Below are positions 8,615-16,824 of a DNA stretch of 52,602 nucleotides, in pieces. Source of the stretch: Solibacillus cecembensis (GTDB lineage Bacteria; Bacillota; Bacilli; Bacillales_A; Planococcaceae); the NCBI RefSeq assembly GCF_001439635.1, contig NZ_LMBZ01000012.1:1-52602 (forward strand), given 5' to 3'. Positions within the stretch are counted from its first letter, which is position 1. The number at the start of each line of letters is the position of its first letter. The translations under genes were made by a program, and so were the position numbers. The notes under the pieces were generated by a model. It searched no databases, was not told the DNA's origin, and was given only the letters and a program-made list of their open reading frames with translations.

Positions 8615-9208
8615 GCTATTGACAGGATACAAGCGTAATCGTCCACAGTTTAGCTGAGCATTGTGGCGTGTTGTCAATGCACGGGTAGCGTTTAAGCCGA
8701 TATACCAGTCTGCCTCTGAACGCGCAACGGCTGCAGCGTATAGATTTTCGTAGTTTTTACCTGGCTTCAAGTTTGCGAAACCATCTTTAATTGCTTTGTC
8801 GGTAACAGATGAAATCCATAAACGTTTAATCGGTTTTTTCACATTGGCTTTTTCAATAATCCAACGTGCAACGAGTTCACCTTCACGACCTGCATCCGTT
8901 GCCACAATAATTTCATTGACATCATTACGTGTTAACTGCGCTTTCACGGCATTGTATTGTTTACCTGTTTGCTTCATTACAACAAGTTTCATGCGTTCAG
9001 GTAACATTGGAAGATCTTCTAAATTCCAATTTTTAAATTTCACATCATACGTTTCGGGATCGGCTAATGTCACCAAATGCCCGAGTGCCCATGTCACGAT
9101 ATATTTGTCGCCTTCTAAAAAGCCATTTCCTTTTTTCGTACACTTTAATACATTTGCTATATCACGTGCTACTGACGGTTTTTCCGCAATAACGACACTT
9201 TTTGCCAT
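8597..9208 (-). pseudogene. topB: topB second copy, truncated at codon 190
   Basis: The first 190 codons match TopB closely: [13 protein letters not shown], the acidic ATDAGREGE, and [17 protein letters not shown]. About 85% of residues equal the intact copy at 1104-3293, though the DNA is clearly more diverged. Homology stops at R190 (about 8639), where a normal gene would go on with VQTP. The frame then runs into 13 unrelated residues and a TAA at 8597. The lost part contains the catalytic tyrosine and the zinc ribbons, so it cannot be active. A normal ribosome site (AAAGGGG) precedes the ATG, so the fragment may still be expressed. I infer that this is the resident gene broken by insertion of the AT-rich island. 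Confidence 0.85.
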
Positions 9209-9352
9209 AAATATTAACCCCTTTATTACCTTATTTACTGTCTAATATACCACAAGTGTTAGTGGAGAATGGCTTCGTGCCCCCACTCAATATTCGGTAG
9301 AGAGGGTGTATTTTTATATTTTTGATGCAATAAAAACATGTATAGAATGTTG

Positions 9353-9381
9353 TTGTTTGAAATTTAATGTATTATTATAGT
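9353..9381 (+). promoter_or_regulatory. putative sigma-A promoter for the GNAT gene
   Basis: TTGTTT at 9353-9358, a 17-base spacer and TATAGT at 9376-9381 lie about 38 bases upstream of the ATG at 9419. Confidence 0.4.
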
Positions 9382-9418
9382 TAGTAACGAATAATTATAC
9401 ATAAAGGGGAGGCTATTA

Positions 9419-9892
9419 ATGATTATTGAGCCATGTGAAAATGCAGAAAATATTTGCCGAGTAATGCATCTCGCATTCGAACGTTATAAGGAGGATCCGA
9501 TTCCATCGAGTGCGTTAGTGGAAACGTCACAAACGATTGAAAAAGAATTGCAAAAGGGGATTCGCGTATGGGGTGGGAAAATAAATGACCAGTTAATTGC
9601 GATTGTAAAAATTGTAACTCAAGACGATGCTCTTTATTTTTCTCGTCTTTCAGTTATTCCATCTATGCAAGGAAAAGGATATGCCAAGCAGTTCGTTCGC
9701 TTTATTGAACAGCAAGCAAAAATGGAAGGGAAGTGCCATGTTACTTGCAAAGTTCGAAGCAGTGAGGAAGGCAATATTCAATTGTATCGTAAACTTGGAT
9801 TTGAAATTGTAGGAGAGAAAATGATTCCAAACATCTTAGGGCAAAATATTCAAGTCGTTTCCATGCGGAAAAGAATAAATAGCGCTTTTTAG
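9419..9892 (+). CDS. GNAT family N-acetyltransferase
   Basis: A 157-residue protein of the Gcn5-related acetyltransferase fold, which moves an acetyl group from acetyl-CoA to an amine. The acetyl-CoA-binding motif A is seen as LSVIPSMQGKGYAKQFV, with the expected Q/R-x-x-G-x-G/A loop (QGKGYA), followed by the LYRKLGFEIVGE segment typical of the C-terminal half. The substrate cannot be told. The ATG at 9419 follows AAAGGGGAGG. A hairpin terminator at 9914-9951 ends it. It is a single-gene unit next to the decayed EAL gene. Confidence 0.85.
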   Translation: MIIEPCENAENICRVMHLAFERYKEDPIPSSALVETSQTIEKELQKGIRVWGGKINDQLIAIVKIVTQDDALYFSRLSVIPSMQGKGYAKQFVRFIEQQAKMEGKCHVTCKVRSSEEGNIQLYRKLGFEIVGEKMIPNILGQNIQVVSMRKRINSAF

Positions 9893-9913
9893 TTTCAGGA
9901 AAATACCTCGAAT

Positions 9914-9951
9914 AGTCCACTAGTTACGATTATCGCATAAGTGGACTTTTT
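9914..9951 (+). terminator. terminator after the GNAT gene, copy 1 of a duplicated hairpin
   Basis: AGTCCACT at 9914-9921 pairs with AGTGGACT at 9940-9947, followed by TTTT. The same hairpin recurs at 14785-14822 as part of the EAL-gene duplication and overlaps the 3' end of the EAL reading frame on the other strand. Confidence 0.65.
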
Positions 9952-10645
9952 GCATGCGCAAGTTTTTCTGCTGGCCGACCAATTGCATAACCTTGCGCAT
10001 AATGGATGCCTACCGTTTGAATAAATTCATACTCTTCCTTCGTTTTAATTCCTTCATCTATCACCTTTGTTCCTGACTGAATTGCATAGTTTAAAATGAC
10101 CGTCAAAAGTTGGTGCTGTGCAGGATGCTCATTAATATCATGAATGAGTGAACGGTCAAGGTTAATAAATTCTGGCTTCAAGTAAATGGGCGTTTTTAAA
10201 CTGTTATAGCCGGATCCGATATCATCAACAGCAATTCGAAAGCCTTGCGAACGATAATGCGAGAGGACACGTGAAAACTCTTCAAAATCCGTCACTGCAC
10301 TTCGCTCCGTTAGCTCAAACACCACTTGTTCCTGCTCGATGTTTAAAGAATTTAACAGCGTCAATGTTTCACCACTCTGGTAATTTTTATCGAGTAATAT
10401 GTTTGGATGGATATTTATAAACAGCGTGAAATTTTTTTGGGGGAATGTTTGGTGAACTATTTCATGGTATCGAAGCAATGATAAATTTCGGCCAAGGCAT
10501 TCAAATGAAAAAACATGATTCGTATGGCTACAAATTAGTAAAAGTTATCTGGATTATTAAAAAGGTTTGTACGAAAAGGGCGATTAAGTGCTGCAAAGGC
10601 AAATGTTTCATTGCTTTGCACATCCAATATTGGTTGGAAAAGTAG
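9930..10645 (-). pseudogene. decayed duplicate of the EAL-domain gene
   Basis: This leftward stretch matches the intact EAL gene at 14801-15661 over most of its length, including flanking terminator DNA. An open frame covers 9930-10478 (182 residues from LRYHEIVHQ). The part upstream, to about 10645, keeps recognisable sequence (FQPILDVQSNETFAF) only in another frame with an in-frame TAA. Catalytic positions are lost: the EAL motif reads AAL, the conserved Lys before DRSLI is Asn (INLDRSLI) and EGIET reads EGIKT. It is therefore a pseudogene and cannot hydrolyse cyclic di-GMP. Together with the intact copy it forms direct repeats around the dehydrogenase cassette. Confidence 0.8.
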
Positions 10646-10740
10646 TATACAGAAGTATATGTAGCAACAAGAAAAAGGAGTAAAGCCCATTAACAATGGA
10701 TTTTCATATTTGTTAAAAGATATGAAATTTGATTAATAGA

Positions 10741-10777
10741 AAAATGACTGGTAAATAAAATAATCACCAGCCATTTT
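10741..10777 (-). terminator. terminator after the aldehyde dehydrogenase gene
   Basis: AAAATGACTGGT at 10741-10752 pairs with ACCAGCCATTTT at 10766-10777 with one mismatch. Read leftward it ends in a T run. The rest of 10646-10938 shows no gene. Confidence 0.55.
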
Positions 10778-10938
10778 AAAACTATTTTAATTATATTCAT
10801 AACATAGCTTTTCCAAAATGAAGGACAATACATAAAATGAAATTGTTAATATGGTGAAGAATTCAGTGGCAAGAGTATGATTTTTTCCTAATCACAGAGC
10901 TATAACTGACATTAAGTTTAAAGATTGTGATCGGTCAC

Positions 10939-12396
10939 TTAGAATGGATAGTTCATTGGTTTTACTTGAACAGATACCCATTTTGCTTGTGTAAATTCAT
11001 CAATAATCCATGGGTTACCGAAACGACCCATTCCGCTGCCTTTCATACCGCCAAACGGAATATTGGATAAGCAGTTAACAGTTTGGTCATTCACGTGTGT
11101 CATACCAGCTTCAATTAACACTGCCATTTCTTCACCGATTGCTAAATCACTTGTGAAAACAGAAGAAGTTAAACCATACTCAGTGTCATTAGCAATTTCA
11201 ATCGCTTCTTCATCAGTGGATGCTTTAATAAGTGACACAACCGGAGAAAAGAATTCTCTCCGTGCTAAACTACTAGCATTATCAACATTACCAAAGATGA
11301 ATGGTGTTAAAATATTGCCTACACGTTGCCCCTCTAATAATAATTCATTGCCTTCAGTTTTTGCTTCTTCAATAAAGCCTAATACTTTATCGATTTGTGC
11401 ATGGTTAATCAGAGGACCGATGATTGTTGATGGATCTTTTGGATTACCATATGGAATTTGTTTTGCACGTTCTACAAATTTACTAGCGAATTCTTCATAT
11501 AGATCTTCATGCACGATAATGCGGTTAATACTCATACAAATTTGACCTTGATGTAAGAATTTACCCATGATCGCTGCTTTTACTGCCTGTTCAATATCTG
11601 CGTCTTTCAAGACAACGAATGGGTTATTACCACCTAGTTCTAGTGCAGTACGTTTCAACATTTCACCGGCAACTTTACCAATATGTTTACCAACACCAGT
11701 TGAGCCTGTGAAGCTAATTAATTTTGAATGCGGATGCGTAATCATCGTATCTCCGATTTCAGGTATATCTGTAAGAATTGAACTGAATACACCTGTTGGA
11801 ATGCCCGCTTCTTCAAACGCTTTTGCAATAACAGAACCGCCTGAAATACCTGTTTGAAGATCTGCTTTATGCACAACTGTGTTCCCTAATGCTAATGCTG
11901 GTGCAATAGTACGCATAGATAAATATAGCGGGAAATTAAAAGGTGAAATAGATGCAATGACACCAAGTGGTAAGCGATAAACTTTATTCAATTTGTCAGG
12001 AATTGCAGAGTCTACTGTTTTTACTGTGCCAACTTTGTCAATCATTTTTAAAGATTCTTCTAAATCAGCAATAACAAAGCTAACTTCTACATTACCTTTA
12101 AGTACACTACTACCAGATTCTGTAACTAATACTTCTACAATTTCTTGTTGATGTTCTTTAAAATAGGCAATTGCCTTCTCAATAACAGTTTTACGAAGTT
12201 CAGCATTTTTTGCCCATTCTTTTTGTGCTGTATTTGCTGATTCGAATGCAGAATCCAATTGCGCTTTCGAAGCTATTGAAATATTGGCTAATACAGTATC
12301 GTCAAATGGATTTAAATCGTTATATACACGATCAGTTTCACCTGCTACCCATTCACCATTAATATAACTTTTGTTTAATGAAAAATATTGACTCAT
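10939..12396 (-). CDS. NAD(P)-dependent aromatic/aldehyde dehydrogenase
   Basis: A 485-residue aldehyde dehydrogenase oxidising an aldehyde to the acid. The cofactor loop is FTGSTGVGKHIG (229-240), the catalytic Glu is E253 in LELGGNNPF and the nucleophilic Cys is C287 in GQICMSINR. Overall it looks like benzaldehyde/vanillin dehydrogenases (XylC or B. subtilis YfmT type). The start at 12396 follows GGAGGAA at 6 bases; the longer frame to 12465 would put that site inside the gene. The gene follows the Zn alcohol dehydrogenase on the same strand but is now separated from it by 420 bases carrying a transposase remnant. The pair suggests the path aryl alcohol to aldehyde to acid. The aromatic substrate is an inference. 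Confidence 0.85.
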   Translation of the reverse strand: MSQYFSLNKSYINGEWVAGETDRVYNDLNPFDDTVLANISIASKAQLDSAFESANTAQKEWAKNAELRKTVIEKAIAYFKEHQQEIVEVLVTESGSSVLKGNVEVSFVIADLEESLKMIDKVGTVKTVDSAIPDKLNKVYRLPLGVIASISPFNFPLYLSMRTIAPALALGNTVVHKADLQTGISGGSVIAKAFEEAGIPTGVFSSILTDIPEIGDTMITHPHSKLISFTGSTGVGKHIGKVAGEMLKRTALELGGNNPFVVLKDADIEQAVKAAIMGKFLHQGQICMSINRIIVHEDLYEEFASKFVERAKQIPYGNPKDPSTIIGPLINHAQIDKVLGFIEEAKTEGNELLLEGQRVGNILTPFIFGNVDNASSLARREFFSPVVSLIKASTDEEAIEIANDTEYGLTSSVFTSDLAIGEEMAVLIEAGMTHVNDQTVNCLSNIPFGGMKGSGMGRFGNPWIIDEFTQAKWVSVQVKPMNYPF

Positions 12397-12528
12397 AAAA
12401 ATTCCTCCAAATAATAAATTAAAGATACTTCCAGTTGAATCAATTTCATAAATCATCTTTTTCAAAAGCTTAGACTGCTACTAATTCAAAACTTACGTTT
12501 TTAAAGATTAAGCTGTTTGCTATTGATT

Positions 12529-12741
12529 TTATACGATGGCATTGATTCGGTCTGCTGCTAATTTGCAGGAATTATAAATAAACGTCACAAGGTCGAAATG
12601 TAGTTTTGCCTTTCTCCCTGTTCGATGACGGACATTTTTCAATTGAAAATACTGTTTTAAATAAGCGTTTACTCGCTCAACGGCTGTTCATTCTTTGTAT
12701 AGATTTTTCCACAGTTCAGTGCTACGTGCTGTAGGTGCCCC
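12529..12741 (-). pseudogene. C-terminal remnant of an IS DDE transposase
   Basis: A leftward frame gives APTARSTELWKNLYKE, then a TGA stop, then TAVERVNAYLKQYFQLKN, and ends with AADRINAIV and TAA. ERVNAYLK and the following RTGRKAKLHFDLV are the end of IS1182/IS4-like transposases common in Bacilli. Everything upstream of this C-terminus is missing. The remnant separates the two dehydrogenase genes and shows that an element once landed there. The IS family name is from memory only. Confidence 0.75.
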
Positions 12742-12815
12742 TTTTTTATTGTTTGAAAGCCCTTGATACCGAAGAGATTGGAATTATGAAATTAACTCAA
12801 TTAATAGAAAAATTT

Positions 12816-13925
12816 TTAAAAATTATAAGTTTTGTCTAATACTAAAATAGGTTTAATAGTTGAACCGTTTTTAGAATCAGCAAATGCTTGTTCAATTTGA
12901 TCAAATTCATAAAATTTCACCAGTTTATCTACAGGGAATTGGCCATTTTTAAAGAATTGAACTAATTTTGGAATGATTAATTGTGGTACTGCGTCTCCTT
13001 CAATAACACCTTTTAAAGTTTTTGCAGGACCAACGATATCTGTGAACACGTTTAATGTTAAGTCACGTTTACCAACAGCGACAGAAGCGATTTCACCTTT
13101 TACACGTAATGAGTGAATGCCAGCTAATGTTACTTCTGGAACACCAGTAGTTTCTAATGCATAGTGAGCCCCTTTACCAGTGATTTCATTAATTCGTGCT
13201 GTTACGTCTTCTTGCTTACTGTTAATTGTGTGGGTTGCGCCTAACTCTTTTGCTAATTCAAGACGACTGTCATGAATGTCTACAGCAATGATTGGGTGGC
13301 ATCCGGCAATTTTTGCTGCCATCATACCTGATAAGCCTACAGCACCAGTACCGAATACAACTAAGCTTGTACCTGGTTCAGGTGCTAGTGAATTTAATAC
13401 AGTTCCACTACCAGTCATGATACCGCACCCCAAAGGTCCTAGATAGCGTAGGTCGATATCTTTATCCACTTTAACGATATTACCTTCATCAACTGTTGCA
13501 TAAGTAGCGAAAGAAGATTGTCCGAAGAATTGAGATACATCTTGATCGTTTTCTGTGTGAAGTGGTGTTTCACCATGTTTATTTTTACCACCGAAGTTCA
13601 GAGGAAGCATGTTTTCACAGCCACCAGCATTACCATCTAGGCAATTATCGCAGTGACCGCAGTAAGTGAAACCAAGTACAACATGGTCCCCTGGTTGAAC
13701 TGTTGTTACGTTTGCCCCAACTTTTTCTACAATTCCAGCACCCTCGTGGCCAAGTACCGCTGGGTAAGGAACGGGTGTAGATTTATCTAAAACAGTTGCA
13801 TCCGTATGACAAACACCTGTTGCAACTATTTTCACTAATACTTGATCAGATTTAGGCTCATCTAAAACCAAGTTTTGTTGTTCGAAATCAATCCCATCTG
13901 TTGTTACCATTGCTTGAATTTTCAT
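12816..13925 (-). CDS. Zn-dependent (aryl) alcohol dehydrogenase
   Basis: A 369-residue medium-chain dehydrogenase oxidising an alcohol with NAD. Catalytic zinc ligands are C39 (GVCHTD), H60/E61 (GHEGAG) and a Cys near 167 (GPLGCGIMTG). Structural zinc ligands are C89, C92, C95 and C103. The NAD Rossmann motif is FGTGAVGLSG. Length and the PLNFGGKNKHGE segment resemble benzyl/aryl-alcohol dehydrogenases such as XylB. The start ATG follows a strong AGGAGG. It lies divergently from a TetR-type regulator, with a 21-bp palindrome in the shared gap, so the regulator probably controls it. Benzyl alcohol as substrate is inferred from resemblance and from the neighbouring aldehyde dehydrogenase. Confidence 0.85.
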   Translation of the reverse strand: MKIQAMVTTDGIDFEQQNLVLDEPKSDQVLVKIVATGVCHTDATVLDKSTPVPYPAVLGHEGAGIVEKVGANVTTVQPGDHVVLGFTYCGHCDNCLDGNAGGCENMLPLNFGGKNKHGETPLHTENDQDVSQFFGQSSFATYATVDEGNIVKVDKDIDLRYLGPLGCGIMTGSGTVLNSLAPEPGTSLVVFGTGAVGLSGMMAAKIAGCHPIIAVDIHDSRLELAKELGATHTINSKQEDVTARINEITGKGAHYALETTGVPEVTLAGIHSLRVKGEIASVAVGKRDLTLNVFTDIVGPAKTLKGVIEGDAVPQLIIPKLVQFFKNGQFPVDKLVKFYEFDQIEQAFADSKNGSTIKPILVLDKTYNF

Positions 13926-13947
13926 GTGAATACCTCCTAAAAGTTGA

Positions 13948-13968
13948 AACGAATAATATACATTCGTT
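13948..13968. promoter_or_regulatory. palindromic operator between the alcohol dehydrogenase and tetR
   Basis: AACGAAT (13948-13954) and ATTCGTT (13962-13968) form perfect 7-bp arms around a 7-base centre. The site lies 23 bases upstream of the dehydrogenase ATG, just before its ribosome site, where a bound TetR protein would block transcription. Confidence 0.6.
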
Positions 13969-14128
13969 ATGATAGTATTACCCGTTCAAAGATAAATTAA
14001 TTATAGGTAGCAGAAAATTTGCATTCAATCATTAAAAAGATAATTTTGTATAGGTTCCCATCAACTAATTGAAAGATGTATTGGTATTCAACATAATTTT
14101 AAAAATGTCTATTTTGGAGGGAAGGTTG

Positions 14129-14725
14129 ATGGAAAAGAAAGAAGACCGTCGCATTGAAAGGACTAAGGATCAACTTAGGCAAACATTAAAAATACTTGTG
14201 GTAAAGAAAGGTTATACGAATGTACGTGTAAAGGATATTGTAGAAACGGCCAACTATAACCGGACGACTTTTTATGTGCATTACGATGGCAAGGATGAGC
14301 TAGCTGCAGAAATTATTGCTCTCGAAATGAGGGATTTTTTACATGAATTTTGTAAACCAGTGCGAGACAATCCAATATTAGATTTAAGAAAAATGGACGC
14401 TTCAGGGACGGACGTATTTCATTATATTAAAGAGAATAGAAGCTTTTATGATTTACTTGTGCTGGGAAATACGTTACCAAATATTAATCAAGCCTTATTA
14501 ACAGAACTACAAGATATATTTCAAAATCGCATGTATTTTTTAGGGGATCAAGCTACTGAAATTAACGCACAATACTTTATTCATTATCGTTCATATGGGA
14601 TATATGGTTTTATTTTAGAATGGATTCGAAGTAGTTATGATGCAGAGCCAGTAGAAATGGCAAAGCGCATTATTAATTTGTTACATTATCATTCTCCTCT
14701 TATGACTCAATTAAATGATGAATAA
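14129..14725 (+). CDS. TetR/AcrR family transcriptional regulator
   Basis: A 198-residue regulator. The N-terminal helix-turn-helix domain covers about residues 10-60: TKDQLRQTLKILVVKKGY, then VRVKDIVETANYNRTTFYVH, the TFYxHF-type recognition helix of TetR proteins. The C-terminal ligand/dimer domain is not specific enough to name an inducer. ATG at 14129 is chosen because GGAGGGAAGG precedes it directly; the longer frame from 14069 has no ribosome site. It is divergent from the alcohol dehydrogenase, and the palindrome at 13948-13968 is the likely binding site. A terminator at 14785-14822 follows. Confidence 0.85.
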   Translation: MEKKEDRRIERTKDQLRQTLKILVVKKGYTNVRVKDIVETANYNRTTFYVHYDGKDELAAEIIALEMRDFLHEFCKPVRDNPILDLRKMDASGTDVFHYIKENRSFYDLLVLGNTLPNINQALLTELQDIFQNRMYFLGDQATEINAQYFIHYRSYGIYGFILEWIRSSYDAEPVEMAKRIINLLHYHSPLMTQLNDE

Positions 14726-14784
14726 AAATAGGCGAAACTTATGCAAAGTTGTAACGGATATTTTGCCAATAGAGTGTTTCGAAA

Positions 14785-14822
14785 AGTCCACTAGCTACGA
14801 TTATGGCATAAGTGGACTTTTT
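14785..14822 (+). terminator. terminator after tetR, copy 2 of the duplicated hairpin
   Basis: AGTCCACT at 14785-14792 pairs with AGTGGACT at 14811-14818, followed by a T run. It overlaps the last codons of the EAL gene on the opposite strand. Confidence 0.65.
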
Positions 14823-15661
14823 GCATGCGCAAGTTTTTCTGCTGGCCGACCGATTGCATAACCTTGTGCATAATGGACGCCTGCCGATTGAATAAATTCG
14901 TATTCTTCATTCGTTTCAATTCCTTCAGCTATCACCTTTGTTCCTGACTGAATCGCATAGTTTAAAATAACCGTCAAAAGCTGCTGCTGTGCAGGGTGGT
15001 CATTAATATTTTGAATGAGTGAACGATCAAGCTTAATGAATTCAGGCTTTAAGTAAATGAGCGTTTTTAAGCTGTTATAGCCAGAGCCGACATCATCAAC
15101 GGCAATTCGAAATCCTTGTGCACGATAATGCGAGAGGACGCGTGAAAACTCTTCAAAATCTATTACCGCACTGCGCTCTGTTAGCTCAAATACCACTTGC
15201 TCCGGCTCGATATTTAAAGATTTTAGCAGCGCCAATGTTTCACCGCTATGATAATTTTTGTCGAGTAAAATATTCGGATGGATATTTATAAACAACGTGA
15301 AATTCTTATTTGAAGCCATTTGTTGCCGACGCGCATCGTACCGAATTAAAGATAAATTACGGCATAGACATTCGAATAAAAAGACGCGATTCGTTGTACC
15401 AACAAATTCATAAAAAATGTCTGGATTTTTAAATAGGTTTGTTTGAAATGGGCGATTGAGCGCTTCAAAGGCAAATGTTTCATTACTTTGTACATCCATA
15501 ATTGGTTGGAATAGGGTCGTCATTTCTTGCTTGGCTATAATAAGATTCAAAGAAAATAAGCGTGTTACATGTAAAATGGCTTTATTTTTTAGCAGTAGTG
15601 ATTTAATAAACAAACTTGGCGAATTCCATGTTTTTGCATCAATAGTAGTTGAAAGTTTCAT
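14801..15661 (-). CDS. stand-alone EAL-domain protein (cyclic di-GMP phosphodiesterase)
   Basis: A 286-residue protein that is almost all EAL domain, with no membrane segment, sensor or GGDEF domain. It would hydrolyse cyclic di-GMP to pGpG and so favour motility over surface growth. The catalytic set is complete: FEALNR, the Asn in FINIHPN, Glu in ELTER, the Asp pair in DDVGSG, Lys in IKLDRSLI, Glu in EGIET and Gln in QGYAIGRP. The start ATG has GGGTGTT before it. The last codons overlap the terminator of tetR. A decayed copy lies at 9930-10645 in the same orientation. Confidence 0.85.
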   Translation of the reverse strand: MKLSTTIDAKTWNSPSLFIKSLLLKNKAILHVTRLFSLNLIIAKQEMTTLFQPIMDVQSNETFAFEALNRPFQTNLFKNPDIFYEFVGTTNRVFLFECLCRNLSLIRYDARRQQMASNKNFTLFINIHPNILLDKNYHSGETLALLKSLNIEPEQVVFELTERSAVIDFEEFSRVLSHYRAQGFRIAVDDVGSGYNSLKTLIYLKPEFIKLDRSLIQNINDHPAQQQLLTVILNYAIQSGTKVIAEGIETNEEYEFIQSAGVHYAQGYAIGRPAEKLAHAKSPLMP

Positions 15662-15919
15662 TCCATAACACCCATTCTTTATATAAGTTAGTTTTATTAT
15701 AAATATGGATTGTAATTGTTATATGTGATTCATGTAAAGAATACAATAAATTTAATAATCGCAAGTAATGTTTATAGGTTTTTAGAATTGTTTTTAATGG
15801 TAAATTAGATTCAAATGTGTATAAAAGGTGAATTTTTTACTGTGGAAACCGATATATGATTATATAGTTCTTGTAAAATTGATCGGAAAAAACTAGTGAT
15901 TACAGGGTAGGTGAATAGG

Positions 15920-16732
15920 ATGAAGATTTCGAGCTTATTGCATGGTTTCAATCCAGAATTAGAAGAAAGAAAGCGCGCCGTCCAACGCAAAACTGTGGGA
16001 GATGCTTATAAAAAGCATGCTAAATATACAGATGCGAGCAAAAATCCGATGCTTCAAGCGCTTGAAAATTTATTGTCAGGTAAAACGGAAAAAGATTTGC
16101 ATAAGGCAGATGTAGCTGCGCGCAAAGATTCTCCGCAATCCGCTTTTGAATCGAACGTACAACCTGAAGTAAAAAAAGAAATTGATCAACTAAAGCAAAC
16201 AGAAAGAGAAGTTATTGCCCATGAAACCGCGCATAAAGCAGCTGGCGCAGGTGTGACAGGCGGTATTAGCTATACGCATACAACGGTGCCAGATGATCAA
16301 AGTTATATTATGGGTGGCGAAGTATCTATTCAAATGCCAAGTGCCGGTGAATCGGACAGTACAATATCTGTTCTTGAAAAAGTACGTCAAGCGGCATTAG
16401 CACCTACAGAGCCGTCCGCACAGGATTTACGTGTTGCAGCAAGTGCTTCCGCGCAAATTCAGCAAGTACGAGCACAGGAAAACGGCGAAGTTTTTGAAGA
16501 GGAAGAGTTCGCTCCATTTGCAGAAGAAAATTTTGCATTTGAGGTGCCAGCGCGATTCCAAAGCGATTTTGCACGTGATCCGCAGGAACGAACGGTTTTC
16601 GGAAAAGAGTTAGAAAATCTTTTATTCCAGCGCACGTATAATAAAGCGGTAGAAAAATATTCATCACATATTAATATGGTGAAATTGGGCTACAATCCTT
16701 TCATCGAGCCTACTTTTTCACAATCAGCATAA
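15920..16732 (+). CDS. SprA-related putative metalloprotease
   Basis: A 270-residue protein with a zinc-protease HExxH motif, HETAH at 101-105, followed by GGISYTHTTVPDDQSYIMGG and EVSIQ, the run that defines SprA-related proteins (putative metalloprotease catalytic domain). No signal peptide is seen, so it is probably cytoplasmic. The C-terminal third is acidic and charged. ATG at 15920 is preferred over GTG at 15911 because AGGTGA lies at the right distance. A terminator at 16738-16773 ends the unit. The substrate is unknown, and protease activity in this family is predicted only. Confidence 0.7.
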   Translation: MKISSLLHGFNPELEERKRAVQRKTVGDAYKKHAKYTDASKNPMLQALENLLSGKTEKDLHKADVAARKDSPQSAFESNVQPEVKKEIDQLKQTEREVIAHETAHKAAGAGVTGGISYTHTTVPDDQSYIMGGEVSIQMPSAGESDSTISVLEKVRQAALAPTEPSAQDLRVAASASAQIQQVRAQENGEVFEEEEFAPFAEENFAFEVPARFQSDFARDPQERTVFGKELENLLFQRTYNKAVEKYSSHINMVKLGYNPFIEPTFSQSA

Positions 16733-16737
16733 TAGAC

Positions 16738-16773
16738 AAAAGCTTGCCCAAATCATAGCGGGTAAGCTTTTTT
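16738..16773 (+). terminator. terminator after the SprA-like gene
   Basis: AAAAGCTTGCCC pairs with GGGTAAGCTTTT around a short loop (16738-16768), and a T run follows. Confidence 0.7.
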
Positions 16774-16824
16774 ATATTATTTTTTGTTATACTAGTTAAC
16801 ATGAAATCTTAAGGGGTGTATAGG

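Noticed and set aside
10445..10645. 66-codon rightward frame upstream of the decayed EAL gene
   Set aside because: The leftward strand here matches the intact EAL gene, so this is decayed EAL sequence read backwards.
11063..11545. 160-codon open frame opposite the aldehyde dehydrogenase
   Set aside because: It is antisense to a well-supported gene, lacks a ribosome site and has the composition expected of a reverse-strand shadow. The same holds for the other long antisense frames, for example at 8796-9245, 42215-42682 and 46755-47327.
12529..12741. An active insertion sequence between the dehydrogenase genes
   Set aside because: Only the transposase C-terminus with an internal stop remains, and no complete element or clear ends are present.
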